Assembly (NCBI GenBank): GCA_026545225.1
Contig: CM048847.1
Span: 1,116,001 to 1,180,000 of the forward strand
Source: Cornus controversa
Taxonomy: Eukaryota > Streptophyta > Magnoliopsida > Cornales > Cornaceae
Reading direction: 5' to 3'
Length of the DNA stretch: 64,000 bases
Of the stretch, positions 9,353-18,812 are shown in pieces. The notes under the pieces are model-generated. The model was given only the letters and a program-made list of their open reading frames with translations. It was not told where the DNA came from and ran no database searches. Made by a program: the position numbers and the translations under genes. The number at the start of each line of letters is the position of its first letter. The stretch's first letter is position 1.

Positions 9353-12300
9353 TGTAAAGACCGGAATTTTTTTGACCGGTTCCCGGCGATTTCGGACCGG
9401 ATTAAAATTTTTTTTCGGATTAATTAAATCCCGGAAAGGGTGTGGATACACTTCATATATGTGGAAGGTATATATATATATATATATATATGTGGTACAT
9501 ATATTTATATTTAATTATAAATATATGGTGGGCCTATATGTGATTTTGGATAAATTGAGAGGGGCCTTTGTATTTATATAGGTGAGTGTGGGGAAATACA
9601 TGTGAATACATGTATTGTGTGATGTTATGTATATATATAAATAATATATATATATATAACTTGTGGAGGAGAATTAATTAAGGACTTGTGGACCAAAATG
9701 TGTGGTGTAGAGAAGAGAAGAAGTGGTCAGCCGAAAAAGGGAGAAAAGAAGAAAAAGAAAAGAAAAGAAAAAGAGAAAAGAAGAAGAAAAGAAGGAAAGA
9801 AAAGAGAAAGAAAAGAAAAGAAAAGAAAAAGAGAAGAAAAAGAAAGAAAAGAAAAGAAAAAAAGAAAAGAAGAGAAGAAGGAAGATCGGGGAGAGAGAAA
9901 GAAGAACCGAGAAGGGGGATCGGGAGAGAGGAAAGAGAAGCCGCGACGGCGGCAGGTGGTTCTCACGGCGGGGCTTCGGCCGGCCGTCGGCAACGGTGGT
10001 GGCGTGGGGTGAAGCTGCCGGCGTCGCGTGGTGGCTCGGTGCAGCTGAGCGGTTCACGACGGGGGGGGGGGGTTTTACGGTTGGATTTTGTGGGTTTTCA
10101 GGTGGTTCACGGTGGTTTCTTCGGTGGTGGTGGCGTCGAAACACGACTGGGTCGTGCTTGGGGTTGGCTTCGGGTGGTCCGATTTTGGTTGAGCGCGACG
10201 GGGTTGTGTTCAGTCCGATTGGAGACTTCGGCTAGTAGATCCGTTACGGTGAGCCGTTGGGTTCAGTTGCTGGTTGGTTGGGTATGGTTTTTGAATGGGT
10301 TCCATTTGGGTATGAAGATTGGAGGCTCACGGCTATGGTGGCTGTTCACAGTGGCTGGATGACGTGGTGGTTGGGTTCGGTTGGGTTTGCTCGGCTACTT
10401 TAATTGAGGTTGTTTGGTGTGACTTGAGGAGGGTTATTCATTGTTGAGCTTGGTGAAAGTGCAACCGAAGGTGGGTCTTCCATGGGCTAGGTTCACAATG
10501 GCTTTAAGGGTGAGAACTTGGGGTTGCTTTGGTTTGACAGTTCAATGGTGGGTTTGACTGGAACATTTGTTTGAGCTTGGATTAAATATGGCGGCAGCTT
10601 GGTTGGCCGAAGATGGTGGATTAGGTGACCTTTGTGGTCGTAACTTGCGGATTGGGCTCGACTATGGGTTTTCACCGAAGTGGTGATGACGGTGGCTGCC
10701 TTAGTTTGTAAAGTTGAAAGGTGACAGCTTGGTATTGGAAACTGAATTGGTTTGGGTAGTGGTTGTAGTTGGGTTTTGGTTGGGCTTCGCATGGTTGATG
10801 CATGGTGGCCCAAGGTGGTGGCAGTGGATGGCCGATTATGGGTTTGCATTGTATATTGGGCTTGAAAATAATGGGTTGCGATTTGGGCCCTCATTAATAG
10901 CAGGCTTGGACCTTGGAGTTGGGTTGGAATTAAATTTGGGTTGGTTTCCATTTGATTTCATATTGGAATTAGTTTAAGCTTGGAATGGACTTGATGAAGA
11001 TTGGGCCACAACACGAATTGGGCCAAGCACAGGGATTAGTAAGGAGGAAATGAACTGGCCCAGTGGATTTGTTCGTGTGGGCTTCGACACGGTACTGGAC
11101 CGGGACTTGGAGACGGACCGCTTTGCGAGCGCGGACTTGGCGAAACGGGACCTAAGGCAAGTTGATTCTTGCCTCTATCTCTATGTATATTTTAATTATG
11201 CTGATTAATTTTACATATGTGCTTAATTTGACCATATGTGGTCTTTGCATATATATATGTGCATATATATATATAAAGATGGATGTATATGTATATGCGT
11301 GGGAGGTGAGGATATATATATATATGTGGGTAGATATATATATATATATATGTGTGGGCTTGGAGGGTAAGAGCATTGTTAAGTGCGGATACCGAATTGC
11401 ATTGTCATATGCATATTTAGGGATTGAGCCATGTAAAGTATGCTAAATTATGTATGTACGTTTAGCTAGATGTTGCCTTGTATGCATATATGATTCTTAT
11501 ACATGAGTTCAATATATGAAAGTATATACGTGATTATATATGTGGTACAGTAGTTGAAATGCATGCTAACTTGATTATAGCATAGAAGACATTGAAAAAG
11601 CATGAAATATGTGAATTGTTCAGTATGTTTTTACTACCTATATGAGTGACATGATGTACATATAGATATATATTTGCGTGGTTGTATATAGTTGTAAGAA
11701 TGCATGTTGGTTGCTCGTAGTAAAAGCATGATTGGAATGAAAGCATGATTATATTTATGCTAATATACGTATACATGTGATTATATGCTAGATGTGACAT
11801 CTATATATATGTTGTATATGTGCAAATGTGATTATGAATGATTTCCATGAAAAGTGTGTTTATGGGTGAAAACGTGAAGATGTGGTGTTTATAGGTTTAT
11901 GCATGAGAGATGTGATTTTCCTGAAAATGCATAAGCATGATGAATTCCATGATACGAGTGTGATGACATTGTGACAATCTTGATGTGAAAGGAAAATGCA
12001 TTGATTTGACAAAAATGCATTCATGGTGTGGATAAGTGCAGGGGTGTGCTTATATGCACTATATATATGATTTTGGGGCAGGAGTGTGAAAATTAAGATA
12101 AGGGGATGGCCCCTAGGGTGAAAGACCCAAAACTTGGCCAAGAGGAGGTGCTCCCTTCGGGTTAGTAACCCGATAAAGCACAAGCAGAGTTTGGGTGCCG
12201 AAGAGACCCTTACTATTGGAGTGATGAGAAAGCCCCCTATGAATTAGTTTGGTGTGAGTTATATACGTATGTATTTGCACTTATGTGAAGCATCATGCAT

Positions 12301-13220
12301 GATTTGAGAAATGTGGATGTTTGGGTAAAAATGCATGAGCATGTGCATTCATGCATGATTCCATGGATCTTGTTGAGTAGGGGACGTGGTATTTGATTTT
12401 CACTGTTCATGTAAATGCTTCTGTTCATATATGTTTTCTATACATAATGACGTTGGGTGTGTACTGCCTTGAACATGTTGTAAATGATTTCATAAGTCAT
12501 GTATAGTTGATTTAAATGTTCATAAATGCTAAAACTGCCATGTGCATTATCGGTTCATGTATGTTAGGAGGGGCATGACTTTAAATATTATGATATATTT
12601 AAGTGCATGTATAGTTTTGAGAATATGTGAGGATCGACCTGCTGCTGCGATGATAGTATGGTTCTATATATCTTGTTGGGCCTTTGAGCTCACCCCCTCC
12701 CAGGTTTTGCAGGTGTTGCTGATTACGGAGTCAGTTAGAGGACTCATAGTACCGGTGGCAGAGGTAGTAGTTAAATTCTTTAGAATTTAATGTATAACTA
12801 GGACATTTAGATTAGATGTATGGAGCAGTTATGGTGATTCAGTTCCTTCAGATGTATTTCATTCATGTGATGTATAGATGTAATACGGACATTCAAGGAC
12901 TGAGGCATGTATATTTTTGATTCTATTATGCGTGTTGTAGAAATGCTGGGGGGACACGTGCCCAGAAGTGTCCATATGAATTGTAAATCAGGTGTAACAT
13001 GCCAGGAGCTGATTATTTAGAATGGGTCATGCCCGATTTTCGTGAAAATCATTTGCAAGGGCCATTGATGATCTAATGCCACTTGAAGGGTGTGCATATA
13101 GAACGCTTCCGCAATAGAATAGATTAAAATGAGATTAAGGTGTGGGAACTTGAGGTGAAATTACTGATTCACCCCCATTTCCCTCGCTCCTAACCGGGTG
13201 TCGGAAACCGGGACGTGACA
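9353..13220 (+). repeat. 3' LTR of the nested LARD-like element (3868 bp)
   Basis: Near-identical to 2607-6467: about five substitutions plus longer TA and G runs (the G run at 10061 is 12 long against 8). It ends ...GGGACGTGACA at 13220, directly before the right CTTAG. It repeats the TATA-like box (9571-9580), purine tract (9733-9885), possible intron (11157-12712) and two-tier hairpin (12148-12181). It holds no genes. Confidence 0.95.
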
Positions 13221-13225
13221 CTTAG
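13221..13225. repeat. Target site duplication, right copy (CTTAG)
   Basis: Exact match to 2602-2606. It marks the right edge of the nested insertion, where the integrase frame resumes. Confidence 0.95.
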
Positions 13226-13940
13226 AGCATGTGCACTTGATTTTCGAGGTAGTTGGGAGGATCACCTTCCATTGGTGGAGTTTGCATACAATAATAGCTA
13301 CCAAGCTAGTATTGAGATGGCTCCATTTGAGGCCTTATATGGTAGACCTTGTAGGTCGCCAGTTTGTTGGACAGAGGTCGGTGAGACAGTGGCTTTGGGG
13401 CCAGATATAGTCAGAGAGACTACAGAAAAGATTAAGATTATACGACAGCGTTTGCTTACGGCTCAGAGTCGTCAGAAAAGCTATGCTGACAGAAGGCGGA
13501 GGCCTTTAGCATTTGAGGTGGGGGATCATGTCTTCTTGAAAGCCTCGCCACGACGGGGTTTGATGAGGTTTGGGCGTAGCGGAAAGCTAGCCCCACGGTT
13601 TATCGGTCCATTCGAGATATTGGATCGTGTGGGTGAGGTTGCATACCGCTTGGCATTGCCACCGCAATTGTCAAGTGTGTACAATACTTTCCACGTTTCG
13701 ATGTTGAGAAAGTATGAGCCGGATCCTTCACATGTATTAGATTGGGCAGATCTTGAGGTGGAGGAGGATGTGTCTTACGAGGAGAGACCGGTACAGGTTT
13801 TGGATGCTAGGGAGCAAGTGCTTCGGGGCAAGACTATTCCATTGGTTAAAGTCCTTTGGAGACATCACGGAGTCGAGGAGGCTACATGGGAGCGAGAACA
13901 AGAGGTCCGCTCGAAATACCCTGAGTTGTTTTCTACTTGA
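13226..13940 (+). CDS. pol: Chromovirus Pol, 3' part: integrase C-terminal region and chromodomain
   Basis: Continuation of the integrase frame broken at 2606; the two parts are collinear once the insert and one CTTAG are discounted. It has about 238 codons and stops with TGA at 13938-13940. It starts just downstream of the catalytic glutamate. It contains the end of the integrase core (VEFAYNNSYQ, then APFEALYGRPCRSP), a GPY/F-type module (GKLAPRFIGPFEIL, about 13580-13625) and a C-terminal chromodomain (about 13772-13937, with VKVLWRHHG and EATWERE). In chromoviruses the chromodomain directs integration to particular chromatin. There is no internal stop. It cannot be expressed as a full Pol while the insert is present. 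Confidence 0.93.
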
Positions 13941-13951
13941 GGTACGTTTCT

Positions 13952-13969
13952 AATTTCGGGGACGAAATT
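13952..13969 (+). other. Pre-PPT hairpin of the chromovirus
   Basis: AATTTCG (13952-13958) pairs with CGAAATT (13963-13969), loop GGGA. It lies 11 bases after the pol stop and just before the PPT, matching the position and stem of the nested element's hairpin at 9317-9334. Confidence 0.7.
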
Positions 13970-13974
13970 CCCTT

Positions 13975-13986
13975 AAGGGGGGGAGG
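13975..13986 (+). other. Polypurine tract of the chromovirus
   Basis: AAGGGGGGGAGG lies one base before the LTR terminus TGTAGAGACC at 13988. It fixes the LTR start and shows that the LTR belongs to the interrupted pol gene. Confidence 0.85.
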
Positions 13987-14419
13987 TTGTAGAGACCGTG
14001 ACCAATTTTGGCCGGTTTTGCATTTTTCGCATTATAATTGCCATAAATGCATTTTGAGTGGTGTTTAACATGTTGTGAGTGTAGGAAACATGTTTGGGAA
14101 GTGTTTTTAAGGTTTTGGGAAGTTTTCGGGAGAATTGGGGAAGTTTGACTTTTTGGTCAAACCGGGGCCCGGGATGTGACTTAAGTGGGCTCGGGAATCC
14201 GGAAAATTCTTAGAAATATTAATTTTTGAGAATGGCTGAGACGAAATATTTAGAGAGTAGAGGAAGTGATTTCGAGTCCGTAGGAGTTTTCGAAATCGAA
14301 AAAGGAGTCCGGGAAGGTACGTTAAGTGGCCTAGGGGTATTTTGGTCTTTTCGTGACCTAGGGGCCTTAAATGGCCAAAATCTGCAGAGATATTTCATAT
14401 CTCACGGATGCTTCTCTCC

Positions 14420-14457
14420 CTATATTGCTTCCACTTCTTCTCTCTTCCTTCTCTCTA
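14420..14457 (+). promoter_or_regulatory. Possible LTR promoter: TATA-like box and pyrimidine patch
   Basis: CTATATTG (14420-14427) is followed by about 30 bases that are almost all C and T. This is the TATA-plus-Y-patch pattern of plant core promoters. It lies about 430 bases into the LTR, a normal U3 length. It is weaker than a consensus TATA box. Confidence 0.3.
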
Positions 14458-14614
14458 GATTTTGGTGGTCTTCGGCTTGGATTCAAGGCTTGCCGAAGGA
14501 GGGAGATACGTAGGGGACGGCTAGGGCTTCCCTTTGAACCGATCAAAGTCGCGGTTTGGCAAGGTTGACATTGCTGGAAATTTGAGAAGTGCTTGGAAGG
14601 CCTTCATCTTTGAG

Positions 14615-15796
14615 GTAGGGGTGTTCTTTCTCATCTACTTGTCGATTCTAGGGTTTCGGGTGAAGTGGTGAGAGCTAAGGTTGTGTATTGCATGTTTTAG
14701 AGATGTAAGAGGGGTGGGATAAGGTATTTTTATTCTTCTCTTGAGTCTCTTGTATGCAATAGATGTGTATCTCCTAGTATGCATGATGTGAGTGACAAAT
14801 GCATGAGAATGTGGGAGGATGAGAGCATGTATGCTTATATGCTAGCTTTTGTGCATATATGTGGAAATGTGTTATATTGGCCATATATGTGTTATATGTT
14901 GTAAGTGAGTTAAATGCATGCTATATTTGTATAGAAAATATGTGCATTTGTAAAGCATGATTAAAATGTGCTTAAGTGAAGTTTTGTGAGCATATGTGGA
15001 TATTGTGCTAGGGTGGCATGTATAGGTAAATATATGTGTGGTGTAGTGGAGATAAAATGCATGCTTTATGTTTTTATTAATTAGCATGTGCATTGTGAGG
15101 CATAAAATTAAATGCTTGATATTTATATGTTCGAAAATGCATATATTGGGGCCGTTGTGAGGAAACGGGGAAGTGTGGTTGAATTGCCTAGAGTAGGTCA
15201 ATACTCGGAGAGGGCGTTGGAGTGGTTGCGTCACCTTGGAGTAGGTAGATACTCGGTGACGGTGGTTTACTCACCTTGGAGTAGGTAAATACTCGGTGGA
15301 GATTCTAAAAAGGTTGCCCAATCGCCTTGGAGTAGGTAAATACTCGGTGATTGTGGTTAGTCACCTTGGAGTAGGCAAATACTCGGTGAGAATTCAAGAA
15401 AGGGGGCCAAGTCACCTTGGAGTAGGTAAATACTCGGTGACGGTGGTCTATCCACCTTGGAGTAGGTAAATACTCGGTGGCGGAATTGGAATGGTGTGGA
15501 AAAGTGTCTCGGTTTCATGATTCGGTCAAGAATTATGTTGGGATGTCGGGTTGAGTCCGAGAGAGAGACAAGTGTATGATTATTGCCTTCGTTTGAATTA
15601 TGAAGCATGATAAGTGTTTAATACATCCCTATATGTATATATGCATTGTTGTGAGTGAACATGATATATGTTGAATGATATGAGAAATGTTGTGACATGC
15701 ATCCATGTAGGTCGTGTCGGGTCGGCACTTAGGTGGGTTGGGGTATCTCTACTGAGCCGCAGTGGTGCTCACCCCTTTATTCTAAATATTTTACAG
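14615..15796 (+). other. Possible intron within the chromovirus LTR
   Basis: Donor-like TGAG|GTAGGG at 14611-14620; branch-like CTCAC (15768-15772); T-rich run and TTTTACAG ending at 15796. The layout parallels that at 4404-5959 in the nested LTR, with the same CTCACCCC block. The enclosed 1.18 kb is AT-rich and holds the hairpin minisatellite. Prediction only. Confidence 0.3.
15191..15480 (+). repeat. Hairpin minisatellite in the LTR (six 29-nt stem-loops)
   Basis: Six copies at 15231-15259, 15271-15299, 15322-15350, 15361-15389, 15412-15440 and 15452-15480, plus a degenerate one near 15191. Each has an outer stem TCACC/GGTGA, a TTG bulge, and an inner stem GAGTA/TACTC around a 6-base loop. 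Spacings alternate about 40 and 51 bp, so the real repeat is a pair of hairpins every 90-91 bp. Sequence between hairpins is much less conserved than the stems. Confidence 0.85.
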
Positions 15797-16255
15797 ATAA
15801 AGCGCCGATGATGGATGGGACATGAGTGTCCAAGTGGATTCTAGTAGTGGTTTTGCTATCTTTTGGATGTTGCACATTTTGTGGCTATCCATGCCGGCTT
15901 GTGGCATGTGACTTCCCTTTTAGTCGTGGTTGTACCTTGGACATATGTACTTTTGATGTATGTATTGGATTATAAACTTGTTGGGTGTGAAAAGACAACG
16001 GTTTAATTTATGTAATGCCCATGCGGCACTTGATTCATTTGATGATGTTTCCCTTATGAATGAATGGTGTTTGTGAAAGAAAATGATTCATTTTGGTGTA
16101 TGGATTCAATTATGGATGTGATCTTGAGAGGGAAATTAATGTTGGAACCTTTCATTTATGTTATTAATCTTGTTTGAGGGGTTCTAGGATGATAGGATGT
16201 TGATTGGGCTTCAAATGAACCATGTATAGGGTTGTTGGAGGTCCCGGGTAGTGCA

Positions 16256-16518
16256 TTTCGATCAATCGAAATGCCTATTTCGATCAATCGAAACCCCCAT
16301 TTCGATTGATCGAAATGGTTGCGAGATTTTATGTATTTTCAGGCCTTATTTCGATCAATCGAAGTCCCAGTTTCGATTAATCGAAATAATGCAGGTCCAA
16401 GATACCGAGAGGGTGTTTGCTTCGATTGATGGGGTCAAAATTTCGATTAATCGAGATGCATTTCGATTGATCGAGATGCATTTCGATTGATCGAAATGCC
16501 AATTTCGATTGATCGAAA
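16256..16518. repeat. Cluster of ten 16-bp near-palindromes TTTCGATYRATCGAAA
   Basis: Copies start at 16256, 16278, 16300, 16349, 16371, 16421 (half copy), 16441, 16461, 16481 and 16503. Each has arms TTTCGAT/ATCGAAA; the middle is CA, TG or TA, so copies occur in both orientations, and 16371 is a perfect palindrome. Several are about 20-22 bp apart, roughly two helical turns. They lie about 380-640 bases before the LTR end. Confidence 0.85.
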
Positions 16519-16899
16519 TAACTATTCACAGCTTTTTCCAAAACTTCATTTTGACGTAATTTCTTCGTTCTAGATCAGAATTGAGCGTGGTTTTTTTTGA
16601 ACTTGAGTATTTTTGGATTCTCTATCCAATGGTGTAAGCCTCAGTTCCAGATTCCAAACACAGAAATTTTTGAGGCTTTAAAGTGAGTGATTCTTAAAAG
16701 TGTGGGCGTGTAAGTGTTCACTAAGGTGCGTGATTTAATGTAGGGCCCATGGGGGTTGGTTAAGATGGATTTGTGTGCATTCATATGCAAGAACTAGGTT
16801 AAGCTTCCGCAGAGAATGAGGGTAATGAGGGTCTATTGGGACTAATGGACGGGTTAACCTCCGGTTGCCCGGGAGACGGGGAATCGGGGCGTTACAGAA

Positions 16900-16911
16900 T
16901 GGTATCAGAGC
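16900..16911 (+). other. Primer binding site, initiator tRNA-Met (second, tandem element)
   Basis: TGGTATCAGAGC starts 3 bases after the LTR end and is followed by a hairpin (CTAGGT 16913-16918 with ACCTAG 16925-16930), exactly as in the nested element at 6471-6501. Its presence here shows that an element interior, not flanking DNA, follows the LTR. Confidence 0.9.
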
Positions 16912-17060
16912 ACTAGGTTGGAATACCTAGGGACGAAGGGTGAAACTTGATTTTATGGTCACTTGAGGTTAAGGGTCGGAACATAAGGATTTGAACTTGA
17001 GGTTGTAAATTGCTTATGTGGAACTTGACGTATGCTTATATTTTCATAACATGCTTTTGA
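16912..17060 (+). other. Start of an element leader, cut off by satellite
   Basis: About 150 bp of sequence after the PBS, with the hairpin and the ggacgaaggg motif shared with the nested element's leader, then unique AT-rich sequence. No coding. At 17060/17061 it changes without a gap to satellite sequence. Confidence 0.75.
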
Positions 17061-18528
17061 CATAATACTAATCGTACGCTGCTTTTTTATAAATGAAACC
17101 ATCAAAGCGTCCCAAAGAAACGACGAGCATGTCGATCCGATCTTCATCCATGTTTGTTTGAGTTGTTCTGAGTCGAAAAGATCAATTGCTTGCAATAATC
17201 ATGCATGACGACAACCGTATGGCGCTTTGTGCTAGAATTGACCATCTGGATGTTCAAAAAAATAGAGAATGACAACAACGGTTTAGAACTTGTTTCGTTT
17301 GACTTGTCCTGATTTGAAAAGTCTAATCCACGTGAAATCGTGCCATACTTAGAATTATACATTGCTTTATGCCAAATTCAACCATCAGGACGTCCTGAAT
17401 CGAAAATAGTAATTCCTTGCTGCACTCATGAATGATCACAACCGTATGCTGCTCTATGCCAACTTCAACCATCTGGAAAAGAAAAAGAAACAATTCCCAA
17501 GCTATCAAGGATTTTAAACAAGTTTAGTTTGAGTTGTTCTGATTCAAAAACCCATTCCTTGAGAAGTCATGCCATAATCAGAATCGTAAGTTTCTTTTTT
17601 CCAAATTAGACTATCAAAGGATCCAAAAGAAGTGACGAACATGTCAATCCGATCTTCATCACAACCGTATGGTGCTTTGTTCAAAGTTCGACCGTTTGGA
17701 CATCTAAAGGAAACAATTAGCAAGCTACCAACCATTTTAAACTTGTTTCATTTGAGTTGTTTTGATTTGAAAACCGCATTCCAAGAGAAGTCGTGCCATA
17801 ATACTAATCGTACGCTGCTTTTTTCTAAATGAAACCATCAAAGCGTCCCAAAGAAATGACGAGCATGTCAATCCGATCTTCATCCGTGTTTGTTTGAGTT
17901 GTTCTGAGTCGAAAGAACAATTGCTTGCAATAATCAGGCATGACGACAACCGTATGGCGCTTTGTGCTAGAATTGACCATCTGGATGTCCAGAAGAATAG
18001 AGAATGACTACAACGGTTTCGAACTTGTTTCGTTTGACTTGTCCTGATTCGAAAAGTCCCAATCCACGTGAAATCGTGCCATACCTAGAATTATACGTTG
18101 CTTTATGCCAAATTCAACCGTCAGGATGTCCTGAATAGAAAAGAGTAATTCCATGCTGCAGCCATGAATGATCACAACCGTATGGTGCTCTATGCCAACT
18201 TCAACCATCTGGACAAGTAAAAGAAACAATTCCCAAGCTATCGAAGATTTTAAACAAGTTTAGTTTGAGTTGTTCTGATTCAAAAACCCATTCCTTGAGA
18301 AGTCGTGCCATAATCAAAATCGTAAGTTTCTTTTTTCCAAATTAGACCATCAAAGCATCCAAAAGAAGTGACGAACATGTCAATCCGATCTTCATCACAA
18401 CCGTATGGTGCTTTGTTCCAAGTTCGACCGTTTGGACATCTAAAGGAAACAATTAGCAAGCTACCAACCATTTTAAACTTGTTTCATTTGAGTTGTTTTG
18501 ATTCGAAAACTGCATTCCAAGAGAAGTC

Positions 18529-18812
18529 GTGCCATAATACTAATCATACGCTGCTTTAATCTAAATGAAACCATCAAAGAATCCCAAAGAAACGATGAGC
18601 ATGTCGATCCGATCTTCATCCATGTTTGTTTGAGTTGTTCTGAGTCGAAAAGAACAATTGCTTGCAATAATCAGGCATGACGACAACCGTATGGCGCTTT
18701 GTGCTAGAATTGACCATCTGGATGTCCAGAAGAATAGAGAATGACAACAACGGTTTTGAACTTGTTTCGTTTGACTTGTCCTGATTCGAAAAGTCCCAAT
18801 CCACGTGAAATC
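18529..18812 (+). repeat. Satellite monomer A (example), 284 bp
   Basis: Starts gtgccataatactaatc. It is the longest monomer: relative to C it has about 60 extra bases between ccgatcttcatc and the core acaaccgtatgg. That extra piece resembles the B segment before the core (tgaatcgaaaagagtaatt), so A looks like a C-like front joined to a B-like middle. A is the most variable monomer between units and carries most of the markers that define the higher-order repeats. Confidence 0.8.

Larger units (their letters stand above)
2607..13220 (+). mobile_element. Nested non-autonomous LTR retrotransposon, LARD-like, 10,614 bp
   Basis: Complete element: 5' LTR 2607-6467, interior 6468-9352, 3' LTR 9353-13220, flanked by CTTAG duplications. 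Termini are TG...CA (TGTAAAGACC ... GGGACGTGACA). A tRNA-Met PBS starts 3 bases after the 5' LTR, and a purine tract ends one base before the 3' LTR. The interior holds no gag or pol and no open frame of useful length. Nearly 3.9-kb LTRs around a 2.9-kb non-coding interior match the LARD class. Both LTR ends, the PBS with its hairpin, and the pre-PPT hairpin resemble those of the interrupted chromovirus, so a related chromovirus probably supplies the proteins in trans (inference). Confidence 0.93.
1..16896 (+). mobile_element. Ty3/gypsy chromovirus (Tekay/Del-like), partial, split by a nested element
   Basis: Outer LTR retrotransposon running left to right. Visible parts are pol (1-2606, resumed at 13226-13940), a short 3' untranslated segment with a polypurine tract (13941-13987) and an LTR (13988-16896). 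The 5' LTR, gag and the first part of the protease lie left of the window. Domain order PR-RT-RH-INT-chromodomain is seen directly and is diagnostic of chromoviruses; assignment to Tekay/Del rests on the long LTR, tRNA-Met priming and the overall look of Pol, and is inference. A 10.6-kb element (2607-13220) interrupts the integrase region. The 3' LTR is not followed by a target duplication but by a new PBS, so this copy is joined head to tail to another element or is a recombinant. Confidence 0.9.
13988..16896 (+). repeat. LTR of the chromovirus (2909 bp), shared between two tandem elements
   Basis: The left end TGTAGAGACC follows the PPT. The right end ...GGGGCGTTACA is followed by GAA and a tRNA-Met PBS at 16900. 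So the same LTR closes the element on the left and opens one on the right. Termini resemble those of the nested LTR (TGTARAGACC). Contents: a possible TATA box near 14420 with a pyrimidine-rich start region, a possible intron (14615-15796), a hairpin minisatellite (15191-15480) and a palindrome cluster (16256-16518). It contains no gene; the ~95-codon frame near 14226 is not considered real. Confidence 0.85.

Noticed and set aside
14226-14568. Small genes of 65-95 codons in the chromovirus LTR
   Set aside because: Overlapping frames, no recognisable domain, and they lie across the predicted promoter and start region.
16251-16490. 79-codon frame across the palindrome cluster
   Set aside because: It is a by-product of the repeated TTTCGAT words.
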